From assembly GCA_964587625.1 (NCBI GenBank), contig CAZPLU010000004.1, positions 50,493-114,492 of the forward strand: a stretch of 64,000 bases of DNA. Direction: 5' to 3'. The stretch's first letter is position 1. Each line of letters starts with the position of its first letter. Of this stretch, positions 46,667-61,711 are shown piece after piece. The DNA is from DAOPZJ01 sp964587625 (lineage in GTDB: Bacteria; Bacillota; Clostridia; Oscillospirales; JAKOTC01). The notes under the pieces were generated by a model. The model searched no databases and was not told where the DNA came from. It worked only from the letters and a program-made list of their open reading frames with translations. A program made the position numbers and the translations under genes.

Positions 46667-46695
46667 TTGACATGTGTTTTTAAAGATAGTATAAT
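46667..46695 (+). promoter_or_regulatory. Consensus sigma-A promoter for rpoB-rpoC
   Basis: A perfect TTGACA and a perfect TATAAT separated by exactly 17 nt in an AT-rich region. This is the strongest promoter match in the window and leaves a leader of about 205 nt before rpoB. Confidence 0.95.
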
Positions 46696-46702
46696 ACTCT
46701 AA

Positions 46703-46909
46703 CGCTTAACATGGGACGGTATGCCGCTCAGCGCGGGTACGGGGTCTCGGGGCGGTTCGGACAAGTGCGGGAAAGCGGCAAAAGACCGCAAAATCGGGGG
46801 TTTCAACACCTGCCGAAGAGGGATTCGTGCCCCGCTGTCTTTTATCTTTGACAACTCAGGCCGCCGGATTCGGTGGCGGCCGATTTTATAAAAACGGAGT
46901 GATACATCA
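46703..46909 (+). promoter_or_regulatory. Structured rpoB 5' leader with a terminator-like hairpin
   Basis: The leader is GC-rich and contains no ORF I can support. Near its end GGCCGCC (46859-46865) and GGCGGCC (46875-46881) form a 7-bp stem followed by GATTTTAT, 28 nt before the start codon. The segment CACCTGCCGAAGAGG near 46808 faintly resembles the conserved part of Firmicute L10 (rplJ) leaders, which I cannot confirm. An attenuator or ribosomal-protein-responsive leader is possible. Confidence 0.5.
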
Positions 46910-49900
46910 GTGGTCAACGTGAAACCTGTGATGCTCGGCAAAACCGAGCGCAAGAGTTTCTCACGCATCAACGAGGTTGCCCAGATGCCAAACCTCATCG
47001 AAGTTCAGCGCGACTCCTACGAGTGGTTTATGCGCGAAGGCCTGAAAGAAGTCCTGCGCGACGCCTCCCAAATCTCGGATTACAACAATAATTTGACGCT
47101 GGACTACATCGATTTCCGCACCGACAAGGATCCCAAATACTCCGTCGCGGAGTGCAAGGAGCGCGACGTCAGCTACACAAATCGCCTGTTTGTCAAGACC
47201 CGCCTGCATAACAAAACCACGGGCGAAATCAACGAACACGACATCTTTATCTGCGACCTCCCTCTGATGACCGAGAGCGGCACGTTTATCATCAACGGCG
47301 CCGAGCGCGTGATCATCTCTCAGCTCGTCCGCTCGCCGGGCGTTTATTTTGACATGTCTTACGACAAGAGCGGCAAGCCGCTGTATTCGGCGACCATCAT
47401 CCCCAACCGCGGCGCTTGGATCGAATATGAGACCGATTCCGCGGACACGTTTTTCGTCCGTATCGACAAGAACCGAAAACTGCCGGTGACCTGTTTGGTG
47501 CGCGCGCTCGGCGTCCCCGATACCGAGACCATCCGCGCGATATTCGGCACCGACGACCGCATCGAAGCGACCTTGCAAAAAGACGGAACGCGCAACACCG
47601 AGGAGGCGCTGCTCGAGGTCTATCGCAAGCTGCGCCCGGGAGAGCCGCCCACGGTCGATTCGGCCTATTCGCTGGTGAACGGTCAGTTTTTCGACTCCCG
47701 CAAATATGATACCGCCCGCTTCGGACGGTTCAAGTATAATAAAAAACTCGCTTTGGCCGACCGCATCAGCGGCAAAACCCTCGCCGAACCGATCGCCGAC
47801 CCGATGACGGGCGAGCTCATCGCCGAGGCCGGGGAGATCCTGACCCGTGAACGCGCCCGATTTTTGGAGAGCCGCGGCGTTGACCGCGCCGTGCTGATGG
47901 TGGACGAAACCCCGGTCGTCGTCATCACCAACAAAATGGCGGACATCCGCGGGTTTGTCGATCTGACCGAGGCCGAACTCGACGAGATCGGCGTGTATGA
48001 AAAGGTCTATTTCCCCCTGCTGCGCGAAATTTTGGAATCGGAACTCGACCGCGACGCGCTCAAGCAGGAACTTTATAACCGCATTAACGATTTGATCCCC
48101 CGGCACATGGTGTTCGACGATATTTTGGCCTCCATCAACTATCTGAACGGCCTTCCGAGCGGTGTCGGCATCATCGACGACATCGACCATCTGGGCAACC
48201 GCCGCATCCGCTCGGTCGGCGAGCTGCTCCAAAACCAGTTCCGCATCGGCTTCGCCCGCATGGAACGCATCATCAAGGAGCGCATGACCCTGCAACTGGC
48301 CGACAGCGAGACCGTGACCCCGCAGAGCTTGCTCTCGATCCGCCCCGTCTCGGCCGCGATCAAAGAATTTTTCGGCTCTTCGCCGTTGTCGCAGTTCATG
48401 GATCAGGCCAACCCTTTGGCGGAATTGAAGCACAAGCGCCGCCTTTCGGCGCTCGGTCCGGGCGGTCTTTCGCGCGACCGCGCCTCGTTCGAGGTCCGCG
48501 ACGTACATTATTCGCACTACGGCAGAATGTGCCCGATCGAGACCCCCGAAGGCAGCAACATCGGTCTGATCTCCTACCTCGCCACATTTGCCAAAATCAA
48601 CGAATACGGCTTTATCGAAGCCCCCTATCTCAAAGTCGACAAGGAGACCGGCAGGATCACGGATATCGTCGAATACATGTCCGCGGACACCGAGAACGAC
48701 TATATCGTCGCGCAGGCGAACGAGCCGCTGGATGAACAGCAACGCTTCGTCAACCCCCGCGTCAATGCCCGCTACCGCGACCAGATCCTCGAAATTGACC
48801 GCGAAAAAATCGACTACATGGACGTCTCGCCGAAAATGGTCGTCTCGGTCGCGACCGCGATGATCCCGTTTTTGGAAAACGACGACGCCAACCGCGCGCT
48901 GATGGGCTCCAACATGCAGGGACAGGCGGTTCCGCTGCTCGTGTCCGAACAGCCCATCGTCGCGACCGGCATCGAATATAAGGCCGCGTATGACTCCGGC
49001 GTCGTGCTGAAGGCGAGAAGCTCCGGCGTCTGCGCCTCCGTCACCGCTGATAAAATTGTGATCAAGTCCGACAACGGCGGCGCGGATGATTATCATCTGG
49101 TTAAATTCATGCGCTCCAACCAGGGCACCTGCATCAACCAGCGCCCGATCGTCGAGGTCGGCGAGCGGGTCGAACAGGGGCAGGTCATCGCCGACGGCCC
49201 GGCGACGAGCCAGGGCGAGATCTCACTCGGCAAAAACGTGCTGATCGGTTTTATGACCTGGGAGGGCTACAACTACGAGGACGCCGTCCTCATCAATGAA
49301 AAAGTCGTGCGCGACGACGTGTTCACCTCGATTCATATCGAGGAACATGAACTCGAATGCCGCGATACCAAACTCGGGCCTGAAGAAGTCACCCGCGATA
49401 TTCCCAACGTCGGCGAGGAGGCCTTGAAGGACCTCGACGAGCAGGGCATCATCCGCGTCGGCGCGGAAGTGCGCGCCGGGGACATCCTCGTCGGTAAGGT
49501 CACCCCGAAGGGCGAGACCGAGCTGACCGCCGAGGAGCGGCTGCTGCGCGCCATTTTCGGCGACAAGGCCCGCGAGGTCCGCGACACCTCGCTGCGCGTC
49601 CCGCACGGCGAATACGGCATTGTGGTCGACCGCAAAATCTTCACCGCCGAAAACTGCGACGAGATGGCGCCGGGCAACAATATGGTCGTCCGGGTTTACA
49701 TCGCGCAGAAGCGCAAAATTTCGGTCGGCGACAAGATGGCGGGCCGCCACGGCAACAAGGGCGTCGTTTCGCGCATATTGCCGCAGGAGGACATGCCTTT
49801 CATGCCCGACGGCACCCCGTTGGATATCGTGTTGAACCCGCTGGGCGTTCCGTCCCGTATGAACATCGGACAGGTATTGGAAGTCCACCTCGGTTATGCC

Positions 49901-50620
49901 GCGAAGGCGCTCGGGTGGAAGGTTATGACCCCGGTCTTCGACGGCGCGAACGAGGAGGATATCCACCAATGCCTGGCGCTGGCCGGTCTTGACGAGGACG
50001 GCAAGTCGGTCTTGTACGACGGGCGCACCGGCGAGCCGTTCGACAACCGCGTTGCGGTCGGTTATATGTACTTTTTGAAACTGCACCATTTGGTTGACGA
50101 TAAGATCCATGCCCGCTCGACCGGCCCGTACTCGCTGGTCACCCAGCAGCCGCTGGGCGGCAAAGCCCAATTCGGCGGACAGCGCTTCGGCGAGATGGAG
50201 GTCTGGGCGCTCGAGGCCTACGGCGCCGCCTATACCCTGCAAGAAATTTTGACCGTCAAGTCCGACGATTGCAACGGCCGCGTCAAGACCTATGAGGCCA
50301 TCGTCAAGGGACAGAGCATCCCGACGCCGGGCATCCCCGAGTCGTTTAAGGTTTTGATCAAGGAACTGCAGTCGCTGGCGCTCGACGTCAAGGTGCTCGA
50401 TAAAAACGGGGAAATCATCACGATGAAACAAAACTTCGACGATGACGACATCCTGCCCCCCGCCAAGGAGAAAGAGGAACCCGTCTTTGAACCCGAATAT
50501 GTCGACGATTCCGATTTACCGGCTGACGCCGACGATGAGGAGACGGGCGAAGAGATCGAATTCGACAATGACGCCGCTTTGTCCGAGGACGCTTCCGACG
50601 ACGGCGATGACGAAGATTAA
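46910..50620 (+). CDS. rpoB: DNA-directed RNA polymerase subunit beta
   Basis: The 1236-aa beta subunit starts at a GTG (VNVKPVMLGKTERKSF) with GGAGTG 8 nt upstream. Conserved stretches include FMDQANPLAELKHKRRLSAL (the rifampicin-pocket cluster), GRMCPIETPEGSNIGLI, GHNVLIGFMTWEGYNYEDA-type active-site sequence (NVLIGFMTWEGYNYED) and RHGNKGVVSRI. Gln513, Asp516, His526 and Ser531 (E. coli numbering) are the sensitive-type residues, while positions 510 and 518 read Pro and Ala. The acidic tail is long. rpoC follows after 17 nt. The ribosomal genes rplKAJL, usually upstream, are absent. Confidence 0.97.
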   Translation: MVNVKPVMLGKTERKSFSRINEVAQMPNLIEVQRDSYEWFMREGLKEVLRDASQISDYNNNLTLDYIDFRTDKDPKYSVAECKERDVSYTNRLFVKTRLHNKTTGEINEHDIFICDLPLMTESGTFIINGAERVIISQLVRSPGVYFDMSYDKSGKPLYSATIIPNRGAWIEYETDSADTFFVRIDKNRKLPVTCLVRALGVPDTETIRAIFGTDDRIEATLQKDGTRNTEEALLEVYRKLRPGEPPTVDSAYSLVNGQFFDSRKYDTARFGRFKYNKKLALADRISGKTLAEPIADPMTGELIAEAGEILTRERARFLESRGVDRAVLMVDETPVVVITNKMADIRGFVDLTEAELDEIGVYEKVYFPLLREILESELDRDALKQELYNRINDLIPRHMVFDDILASINYLNGLPSGVGIIDDIDHLGNRRIRSVGELLQNQFRIGFARMERIIKERMTLQLADSETVTPQSLLSIRPVSAAIKEFFGSSPLSQFMDQANPLAELKHKRRLSALGPGGLSRDRASFEVRDVHYSHYGRMCPIETPEGSNIGLISYLATFAKINEYGFIEAPYLKVDKETGRITDIVEYMSADTENDYIVAQANEPLDEQQRFVNPRVNARYRDQILEIDREKIDYMDVSPKMVVSVATAMIPFLENDDANRALMGSNMQGQAVPLLVSEQPIVATGIEYKAAYDSGVVLKARSSGVCASVTADKIVIKSDNGGADDYHLVKFMRSNQGTCINQRPIVEVGERVEQGQVIADGPATSQGEISLGKNVLIGFMTWEGYNYEDAVLINEKVVRDDVFTSIHIEEHELECRDTKLGPEEVTRDIPNVGEEALKDLDEQGIIRVGAEVRAGDILVGKVTPKGETELTAEERLLRAIFGDKAREVRDTSLRVPHGEYGIVVDRKIFTAENCDEMAPGNNMVVRVYIAQKRKISVGDKMAGRHGNKGVVSRILPQEDMPFMPDGTPLDIVLNPLGVPSRMNIGQVLEVHLGYAAKALGWKVMTPVFDGANEEDIHQCLALAGLDEDGKSVLYDGRTGEPFDNRVAVGYMYFLKLHHLVDDKIHARSTGPYSLVTQQPLGGKAQFGGQRFGEMEVWALEAYGAAYTLQEILTVKSDDCNGRVKTYEAIVKGQSIPTPGIPESFKVLIKELQSLALDVKVLDKNGEIITMKQNFDDDDILPPAKEKEEPVFEPEYVDDSDLPADADDEETGEEIEFDNDAALSEDASDDGDDED

Positions 50621-50637
50621 AGAGAGGGGCACAGACA

Positions 50638-54173
<3,536 letters not shown>

Positions 54174-54177
<4 letters not shown>

Positions 54178-54203
54178 CAAAAACGGTGTCGGTGTGATAA
54201 AAT
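54174..54203 (+). promoter_or_regulatory. Internal promoter for rpsL
   Basis: TTGACA spans the rpoC stop codon and TAAAAT follows after 18 nt. A small hairpin GTTGC-GATTTTT-GCAAC with a following GATTTTT lies between it and rpsL and may attenuate read-through. Confidence 0.65.
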
Positions 54204-54251
54204 ACCAAGGTTGCGATTTTTGCAACGATTTTTAAAACAGGAGGTGAAACA

Positions 54252-54686
54252 ATGCCAACCTTTAACCAGCTGGTACGCAAGGGCAGAGAGACCTCGGCCA
54301 AAAAGGAAAAAGCGCCCGCTTTGCTGCGCGGTCTGAACACGAAAAAACAGGTTCCGACCGAGCAGAACAGCCCGCAAAAACGCGGCGTCTGCGTCGCTGT
54401 CAAGACCATGACTCCGAAAAAGCCGAACTCCGCGATCCGCAAGATCGCCAGAACGCGTCTGACCAACGGGATGGAAGTGACTTCCTATATCCCCGGGATC
54501 GGCCACAATCTGCAGGAGCACAGTGTGGTGCTGATCCGCGGCGGGCGTGTCAAAGACCTGCCCGGCGTCCGTTACCACATCATCCGCGGCACATTGGACA
54601 CGCAGGGCGTCGCGAACCGCAACCAGGCGCGGTCCAAATACGGCGCGAAACGGCCCAAGGCGGCCAAGACAGCGGCGAAAAAATAA
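54252..54686 (+). CDS. rpsL: 30S ribosomal protein S12
   Basis: This 144-aa protein is part of the decoding site. It has MPTFNQLVRKGRE, QNSPQKRGVCVAVKTMTPKK and the C-terminal GVRYHIIRGTLDT. TPKKPNSA and GGRVKDLPG keep the lysines of the streptomycin-sensitive type. The SD AGGAGGTG is strong. The tail is Lys/Ala-rich. Confidence 0.98.
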   Translation: MPTFNQLVRKGRETSAKKEKAPALLRGLNTKKQVPTEQNSPQKRGVCVAVKTMTPKKPNSAIRKIARTRLTNGMEVTSYIPGIGHNLQEHSVVLIRGGRVKDLPGVRYHIIRGTLDTQGVANRNQARSKYGAKRPKAAKTAAKK

Positions 54687-54921
54687 GTTGCTGTCAACGT
54701 CAATGACGAGAAGTGTATTTTTTAATTATAAACAACATTATAATTGATATATCGCCTCGGCATTGGCCCACGGAGCCGAGTTGGAGCTTTAAAAAACCTC
54801 AACTCCGGAGTTTGGTTCTTGGCTTAGCCAACAAACCAAAACCGCCCATAAATAAAAATTGTGGGAAAAAACGCTCCGAGTACCGTTGAATTCATTATCA
54901 TTTATGAAGGAGGGAAGAGAA
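54687..54921 (+). promoter_or_regulatory. Structured 235-nt spacer between rpsL and rpsG
   Basis: Three adjacent hairpins can be drawn: CTCGGC/GCCGAG (54756-54761/54775-54780); a GAGTTG/CAACTC pairing around 54778-54807; and TTTGGTT-C-TTGGCT with AGCCAA and AACCAAA (54811-54840). There is no ORF. Such a long, structured gap inside the str operon could be an autoregulatory leader for rpsG or a processing site. Confidence 0.55.
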
Positions 54922-55392
54922 GTGCCAAGAAGAGGTGCGGTGGCAGTACGCGACGTACTGCCGGATCCTATTTACAATTCCAAGACGGTCACCCGTCTGG
55001 TCAACAACATCATGTTGGACGGAAAGAAGGGTGTCGCTCAGCAGATTGTATACGGCGCTTTCGACATCGTCAAAGCTAAGACCGACAAAAATCCCCTGGA
55101 GGTCTTTGAAAAGGCGCTCGAAAACATCATGCCGTCTCTTGAGGTAAAGGCCCGCCGCGTCGGCGGCGCCACTTACCAGGTACCGCTCGAAGTCAGACCT
55201 GTCCGCAGACAGACGCTGGGCATGCGCTGGCTGGTCAGTTATGCGCGCAAGCGTTCGGAACGGACCATGGGCGAACGGCTCGCGGGCGAACTGCTGGATG
55301 CGTACAACAACTCCGGCAGCGCCGTCAAAAAACGCGAAGACACGCATAAGATGGCCGAGGCCAACCAGGCGTTCGCACACTTTAGATGGTGA
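54922..55392 (+). CDS. rpsG: 30S ribosomal protein S7
   Basis: The 156-aa protein (standard length) starts at a GTG read as MPRRGAVAVRDVLPDP, preceded by GGAGGG. Family signatures are LVNNIMLDGKKGVAQ, GGATYQVPLEVRPVRRQTL and the C-terminal HKMAEANQAFAHFRW. It binds the 3' major domain of 16S rRNA and often autoregulates the str operon. Confidence 0.98.
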   Translation: MPRRGAVAVRDVLPDPIYNSKTVTRLVNNIMLDGKKGVAQQIVYGAFDIVKAKTDKNPLEVFEKALENIMPSLEVKARRVGGATYQVPLEVRPVRRQTLGMRWLVSYARKRSERTMGERLAGELLDAYNNSGSAVKKREDTHKMAEANQAFAHFRW

Positions 55393-55655
55393 TTGGAAAT
55401 TGGCAGAACGGCAATTTTTTAATTCTACCCGATTTTTCAATTGTCTTTTCGGCGGGCAGTGCCCGCGCACAAACGCGGGGAAGCACCTGCCGGGCGTAGG
55501 CCTCGCAGCGCGCGCTTCCAAGCTTGCATAAATTCCCCTCTGCGGAGGGGTGGCACAAAGCGCCGGGCGGTTGTAAAAACACCTAAGGCACTGTTGCGAA
55601 CACCATTGCAAATTTGATTTCATTTTAAGCGTATTTCATTCGGAGGAACTTTTTC
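55393..55655 (+). repeat. rpsG-fusA spacer with interspersed repeat pieces
   Basis: This 263-nt spacer has no supported gene. It contains GGCGGGCAGTGCCCGC near 55450 and AATTCCCCTCTGCGGAGGGGTGGC near 55531, followed by CGCCGGGCGG. The latter belongs to the AATTCCCCTC...GAGGGG family that recurs near 61380. fusA has its own SD (CGGAGGAAC) at the end. Confidence 0.65.
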
Positions 55656-57737
<2,082 letters not shown>

Positions 57738-57791
57738 CGGCGATAATTCGCACCGTTTTTCACGCGTTTGGCAACTGTTTGGATAAAATGC

Positions 57792-57819
57792 TTGCAAAAA
57801 CCAAAAAATATGTTAAAAT
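57792..57819 (+). promoter_or_regulatory. Promoter for tuf
   Basis: TTGCAA and TAAAAT with a 16-nt spacer in the fusA-tuf spacer, about 30 nt before tuf. It would give tuf its own high-level transcript. Confidence 0.7.
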
Positions 57820-57851
57820 ATCAAACGTAACCATTTTAGGAGGAGAGTACA

Positions 57852-59054
<1,203 letters not shown>

Positions 59055-59096
59055 TTCCTACATTCGGGCAATCAGAATTTCAAATGAGCGTACAGA

Positions 59097-59131
59097 CAGA
59101 GGCGCGGGAGCGCCTCTGTTTTTTTATTTTT
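59097..59131 (+). terminator. Intrinsic terminator after tuf
   Basis: A perfect 9-bp stem CAGAGGCGC/GCGCCTCTG with a GGGA loop is followed by seven Ts, an A and further Ts. It marks the end of the str operon. Confidence 0.96.
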
Positions 59132-59190
59132 TATTGATGAACAAAAACGGGCGTCTCGATTGTATTATGTAAGAGCGGAGGCAAACAGTT

Positions 59191-59229
59191 ATGTCATTTA
59201 AGACCGAAAACAAAAAGGGGTGTGTATGA
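59191..59229 (+). CDS. 12-codon leader ORF overlapping the lipoprotein start
   Basis: ATG at 59191 follows GCGGAGGC at a good distance and encodes MSFKTENKKGCV. The TGA stop overlaps the ATGATG start of the next gene. Its SD is better than that of the lipoprotein gene, so ribosomes finishing the leader could restart on it. It is seen only as an ORF with a good SD; real translation is inferred. Confidence 0.45.
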   Translation: MSFKTENKKGCV

Positions 59230-59603
59230 TGAAAAAAACGATTTTGATTTGCGCGGCGTTGCTTTTATCGATCGTATGTCTGGGCGGGTGCGCGCCGACA
59301 GAGCACAAAGAGGCGATCGTCGGGGAGTGGATTTGGCGCGAAACCACCGGCGGGCAATTGGTTTATTACCGGTACGCGTTTGACGGGGACGGGACGGTCG
59401 AATATCAATACAGCAAAGGCAGTTCGTCGAGATGGGGGGAATATACATACAAACTCAACGTGAAAAGCGAGCTGGTGTTGACGGCGGACACCAAAATAAA
59501 AACCGCATATCCGTATTCATTCAACGGGGATTTTACGGTCTTGACGTTGAAGACCATAGACGGCGATGAAATCAAGCTCAATAAAAATAATACGGACGAG
59601 TGA
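59226..59603 (+). CDS. Small putative lipoprotein
   Basis: This 125-aa protein (MMKKTILICAALLLS) has a lipobox CLGGC. A small beta-rich domain starts AIVGEWIWRETTGGQ, like lipocalin-type or DUF5640-type lipoproteins that begin with a VGxW motif. No catalytic motif is seen. The start may be at 59226 or 59229. It is 48 nt before an ECF sigma factor gene and could be a surface target or sensor of that system; this is inference. Confidence 0.72.
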   Translation: MMKKTILICAALLLSIVCLGGCAPTEHKEAIVGEWIWRETTGGQLVYYRYAFDGDGTVEYQYSKGSSSRWGEYTYKLNVKSELVLTADTKIKTAYPYSFNGDFTVLTLKTIDGDEIKLNKNNTDE

Positions 59604-59651
59604 AAGATTTTTCCTCTCCGGATTGTAGACAGAGTGAAGGGCGGTGGACTG

Positions 59652-60101
59652 ATGCTGATTGACGAGGCGTATGAAAAATACTTCGGCGTTCTTTATAAGA
59701 CCTGCATGATGTATCTCAAGAATCCCGCCGACGCGGAGGACGCGGTCTCGGAGACCTTTTTGAAGCTGATCAGGCAAAAAGAGCCGTTCGAGAGCGAGGA
59801 GCATCTGCGCCGCTGGCTGTTTGTCACCGCCAAAAACGACTGCAAAAACCGCCTGTCCCACTGGTGGCGCAAATACAGAGCGGATTGCGGGGCGATCGAA
59901 ACCGCGGAAGAACGTGAGTACGGCGAGACGTTGCAACTGCTGCTGGCGTTGCCGGTGAAGTACCGGGAGGCATTGACCTTCGTGTACATACTGGGCTACA
60001 GCGGCAGCGAAGCGGCAAAAATACTCTCGTTGAACGAGAACACGCTGTACACCCGGCTCAAACGCGGGCGGGAGCTTTTGAAGCTCGAAATCGAATCCTG
60101 A
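59652..60101 (+). CDS. ECF sigma factor (first of two paralogues)
   Basis: The 149-aa protein has sigma region 2 (YLKNPADAEDAVSETFLKLI, HLRRWLFVTAKNDCKNRL) and region 4 (LPVKYREALTFVYILGYSGSEAAKILSLNENTLYTRLKRG). The ATG was chosen at MLIDEAYEKYF. The next gene encodes a one-pass membrane protein of DUF4179 type, the expected anti-sigma factor. It shares TYLKNPADAED-like region 2 and HWWRK with the paralogue at 61712. Confidence 0.92.
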   Translation: MLIDEAYEKYFGVLYKTCMMYLKNPADAEDAVSETFLKLIRQKEPFESEEHLRRWLFVTAKNDCKNRLSHWWRKYRADCGAIETAEEREYGETLQLLLALPVKYREALTFVYILGYSGSEAAKILSLNENTLYTRLKRGRELLKLEIES

Positions 60102-60186
60102 GGGAGGGGAACACCCCTCAAACATTGAAAAGGGCTGTTTTACCCGAAAAAGTCAAACATCCCGCTGTTGCAAAGGGGAGGAAATC

Positions 60187-61281
60187 ATGATGAAAAAACA
60201 AGACCTTTCGTATGCGTTCGACCTGCTGGAACCGTCGCAGGAGACCAAATACAACGTCAAAAACACAATCAATGCAAAAAACGAGGGAAGAAAACCGTTT
60301 TTGAAACGGTTTAAACGGCCCGCTCTGGCGGTGACCTGTTTTGTTGTGGCATCGGTTTTGGTCATCACCGCTGCCGCGGCGGGCAGCGCGCAATTGTTTT
60401 CGTTGATTTACGGTTCCGACGTCTCGGCATTTGAGCCGTATATCTCGGAGGGGTCGGCGCCCGTCAGCACCGAAAACGTCAGTTTTACGCTGGAGGGCGT
60501 GATTTACGACGGATACCAGGGGCAGGCGCTGGTGTCGTTATACGCGCTGACCGACGCGGGAAAAGCGATGATTGAACAGTTCAACGCCGACGTCAGCGAT
60601 TTTTCGAGAGAACTGCGCACCGGGCAGGTGTTTTGGGATGAAGGGCCCGATTATCTGCGCGTGATTTGCAACAATCGCATGGTCATTTACGGGGGTACGG
60701 ACATGCGCTCGCTGGCGTTCCGTTTCAACGTTTACCCGCTTACGGGGCCGCTTGGCGACGAAAAGAGTTATTACAGGGTCAGCTGGAGCAGCGGCGGCAA
60801 AGAAGCGCCCGCAATGCAGATCGGTTGGACCGATAACGCGGTGAACGCACTGACCGATTTTGATGTGTCACTGATTACGAATACGATTCAAATCGACTGT
60901 GCGGGAACCGAACCCGGCGAACCCGAATATTTCAATCCCGCCGAGATCGTCGTGTCGCCGATGGCCGTCCATGTCCGCACGAAAAACCCCGCGAACTATA
61001 TGAAAAAGTTGGGGAATTCAGCGGAGATGTTCGACGATAAGATCCTCATCAAGCTTAGCGACGGCAAGACGTACGATCTCTTCGACTACTGTGCCCGGGG
61101 GTATCAGCCGTATCCGGCGAACGGGAATTTCATGAGCCGTGAACAACGGGGGTACGGAGAGACCGGAGAGAACGGCGAGCAATATTATTGCTATATCTTC
61201 AGTTATACGTTCGGGGAATTGATCGATATCAATAAAGTTGAATCCGTCATCTTCTTCGGGGTGGAATATAAGCTTCGATAG
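60187..61281 (+). CDS. Membrane anti-sigma factor, DUF4179-like (first)
   Basis: This 364-aa protein begins with a cytoplasmic segment of about 45 residues (QETKYNVKNTINAKN) and one membrane helix at about 50-70 (VASVLVITAAAAGSA). A large extracytoplasmic domain follows (FSLIYGSDVSAFEPYISEG). Its place after an ECF sigma gene and this topology fit an anti-sigma factor that holds the sigma at the membrane until a signal is sensed outside. No zinc-binding anti-sigma (ZAS) HxxxCxxC motif is seen in the cytoplasmic part, so binding would differ from RsrA-type proteins. The SD is GGGGAGG. A terminator follows at 61305. Confidence 0.85.
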   Translation: MMKKQDLSYAFDLLEPSQETKYNVKNTINAKNEGRKPFLKRFKRPALAVTCFVVASVLVITAAAAGSAQLFSLIYGSDVSAFEPYISEGSAPVSTENVSFTLEGVIYDGYQGQALVSLYALTDAGKAMIEQFNADVSDFSRELRTGQVFWDEGPDYLRVICNNRMVIYGGTDMRSLAFRFNVYPLTGPLGDEKSYYRVSWSSGGKEAPAMQIGWTDNAVNALTDFDVSLITNTIQIDCAGTEPGEPEYFNPAEIVVSPMAVHVRTKNPANYMKKLGNSAEMFDDKILIKLSDGKTYDLFDYCARGYQPYPANGNFMSREQRGYGETGENGEQYYCYIFSYTFGELIDINKVESVIFFGVEYKLR

Positions 61282-61304
61282 CGTTATTCCCTCAAAGCAT
61301 ACGA

Positions 61305-61337
61305 GCCGCGGCACGAAGCGCCGCGGCCCGTTTTGTT
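61305..61337 (+). terminator. Intrinsic terminator after the first sigma/anti-sigma module
   Basis: GCCGCGGC (61305-61312) pairs with GCCGCGGC (61320-61327) around ACGAAGC and is followed by CCGTTTTGTT. It separates the two modules. Confidence 0.8.
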
Positions 61338-61374
61338 ATGAAAAATGGCAGGCGGGAGGGCAGAGGATGAAATG

Positions 61375-61505
61375 GGGTGAATTCCCCTCGGAGGGGGATT
61401 TTGTCGACAGATGCTTTCAGCAGTTCGAGATTCTTCGTTATGCGCAGGATGACAGACGCGATTCGGAACGGTCACATCGGATGCGATCCGAGGCCGTTCC
61501 CTGCT
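61375..61505 (+). repeat. Repeat pieces between the two sigma modules
   Basis: GAATTCCCCTCGGAGGGG near 61379 and GAGATTCTTCGTTATGCGCAGGATGACA near 61427 resemble the elements at 55.5 kb and 40.7 kb. The stretch 61338-61545 holds no supported gene. Confidence 0.65.
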
Positions 61506-61545
61506 AAAATTCCAATTTTCATTTTCCAATGGCCCTCTGTTGTTT

Positions 61546-61573
61546 TTGCTTTTTCGGAGTGATCTGTTATAAT
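61546..61573 (+). promoter_or_regulatory. Sigma-A-like promoter for the second sigma/anti-sigma module
   Basis: TTGCTT and a perfect TATAAT with a 16-nt spacer, about 135 nt before the sigma gene. It looks housekeeping rather than ECF-type. Confidence 0.65.
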
Positions 61574-61711
61574 GGAAACAGATGAAGTTGATTTCCGCAA
61601 AACGAAAAATCGACTGCGAGACGGACGGACGAAAAAATAGTTACAATTATTTAAATCACGATGACCAAAAACAGGGGTTTCGATTGTTTTATAAGTGAAA
61701 GGAGCGAAGGT

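Noticed and set aside
48370..48480. Possible rifampicin-resistance changes in RpoB (Pro at 510, Ala at 518, E. coli numbering)
   Set aside because: The main resistance positions 513, 516, 526 and 531 hold sensitive-type residues, and the two changes may simply be lineage variation.
46961..49096. A long (711-codon) open frame on the minus strand within rpoB
   Set aside because: It mirrors rpoB codons, has no ribosome binding site and no recognisable domain. Long antisense frames are expected in GC-rich genes. Similar shadows over addA, dnaK, proS, clpC, fusA and tuf were left out for the same reason.
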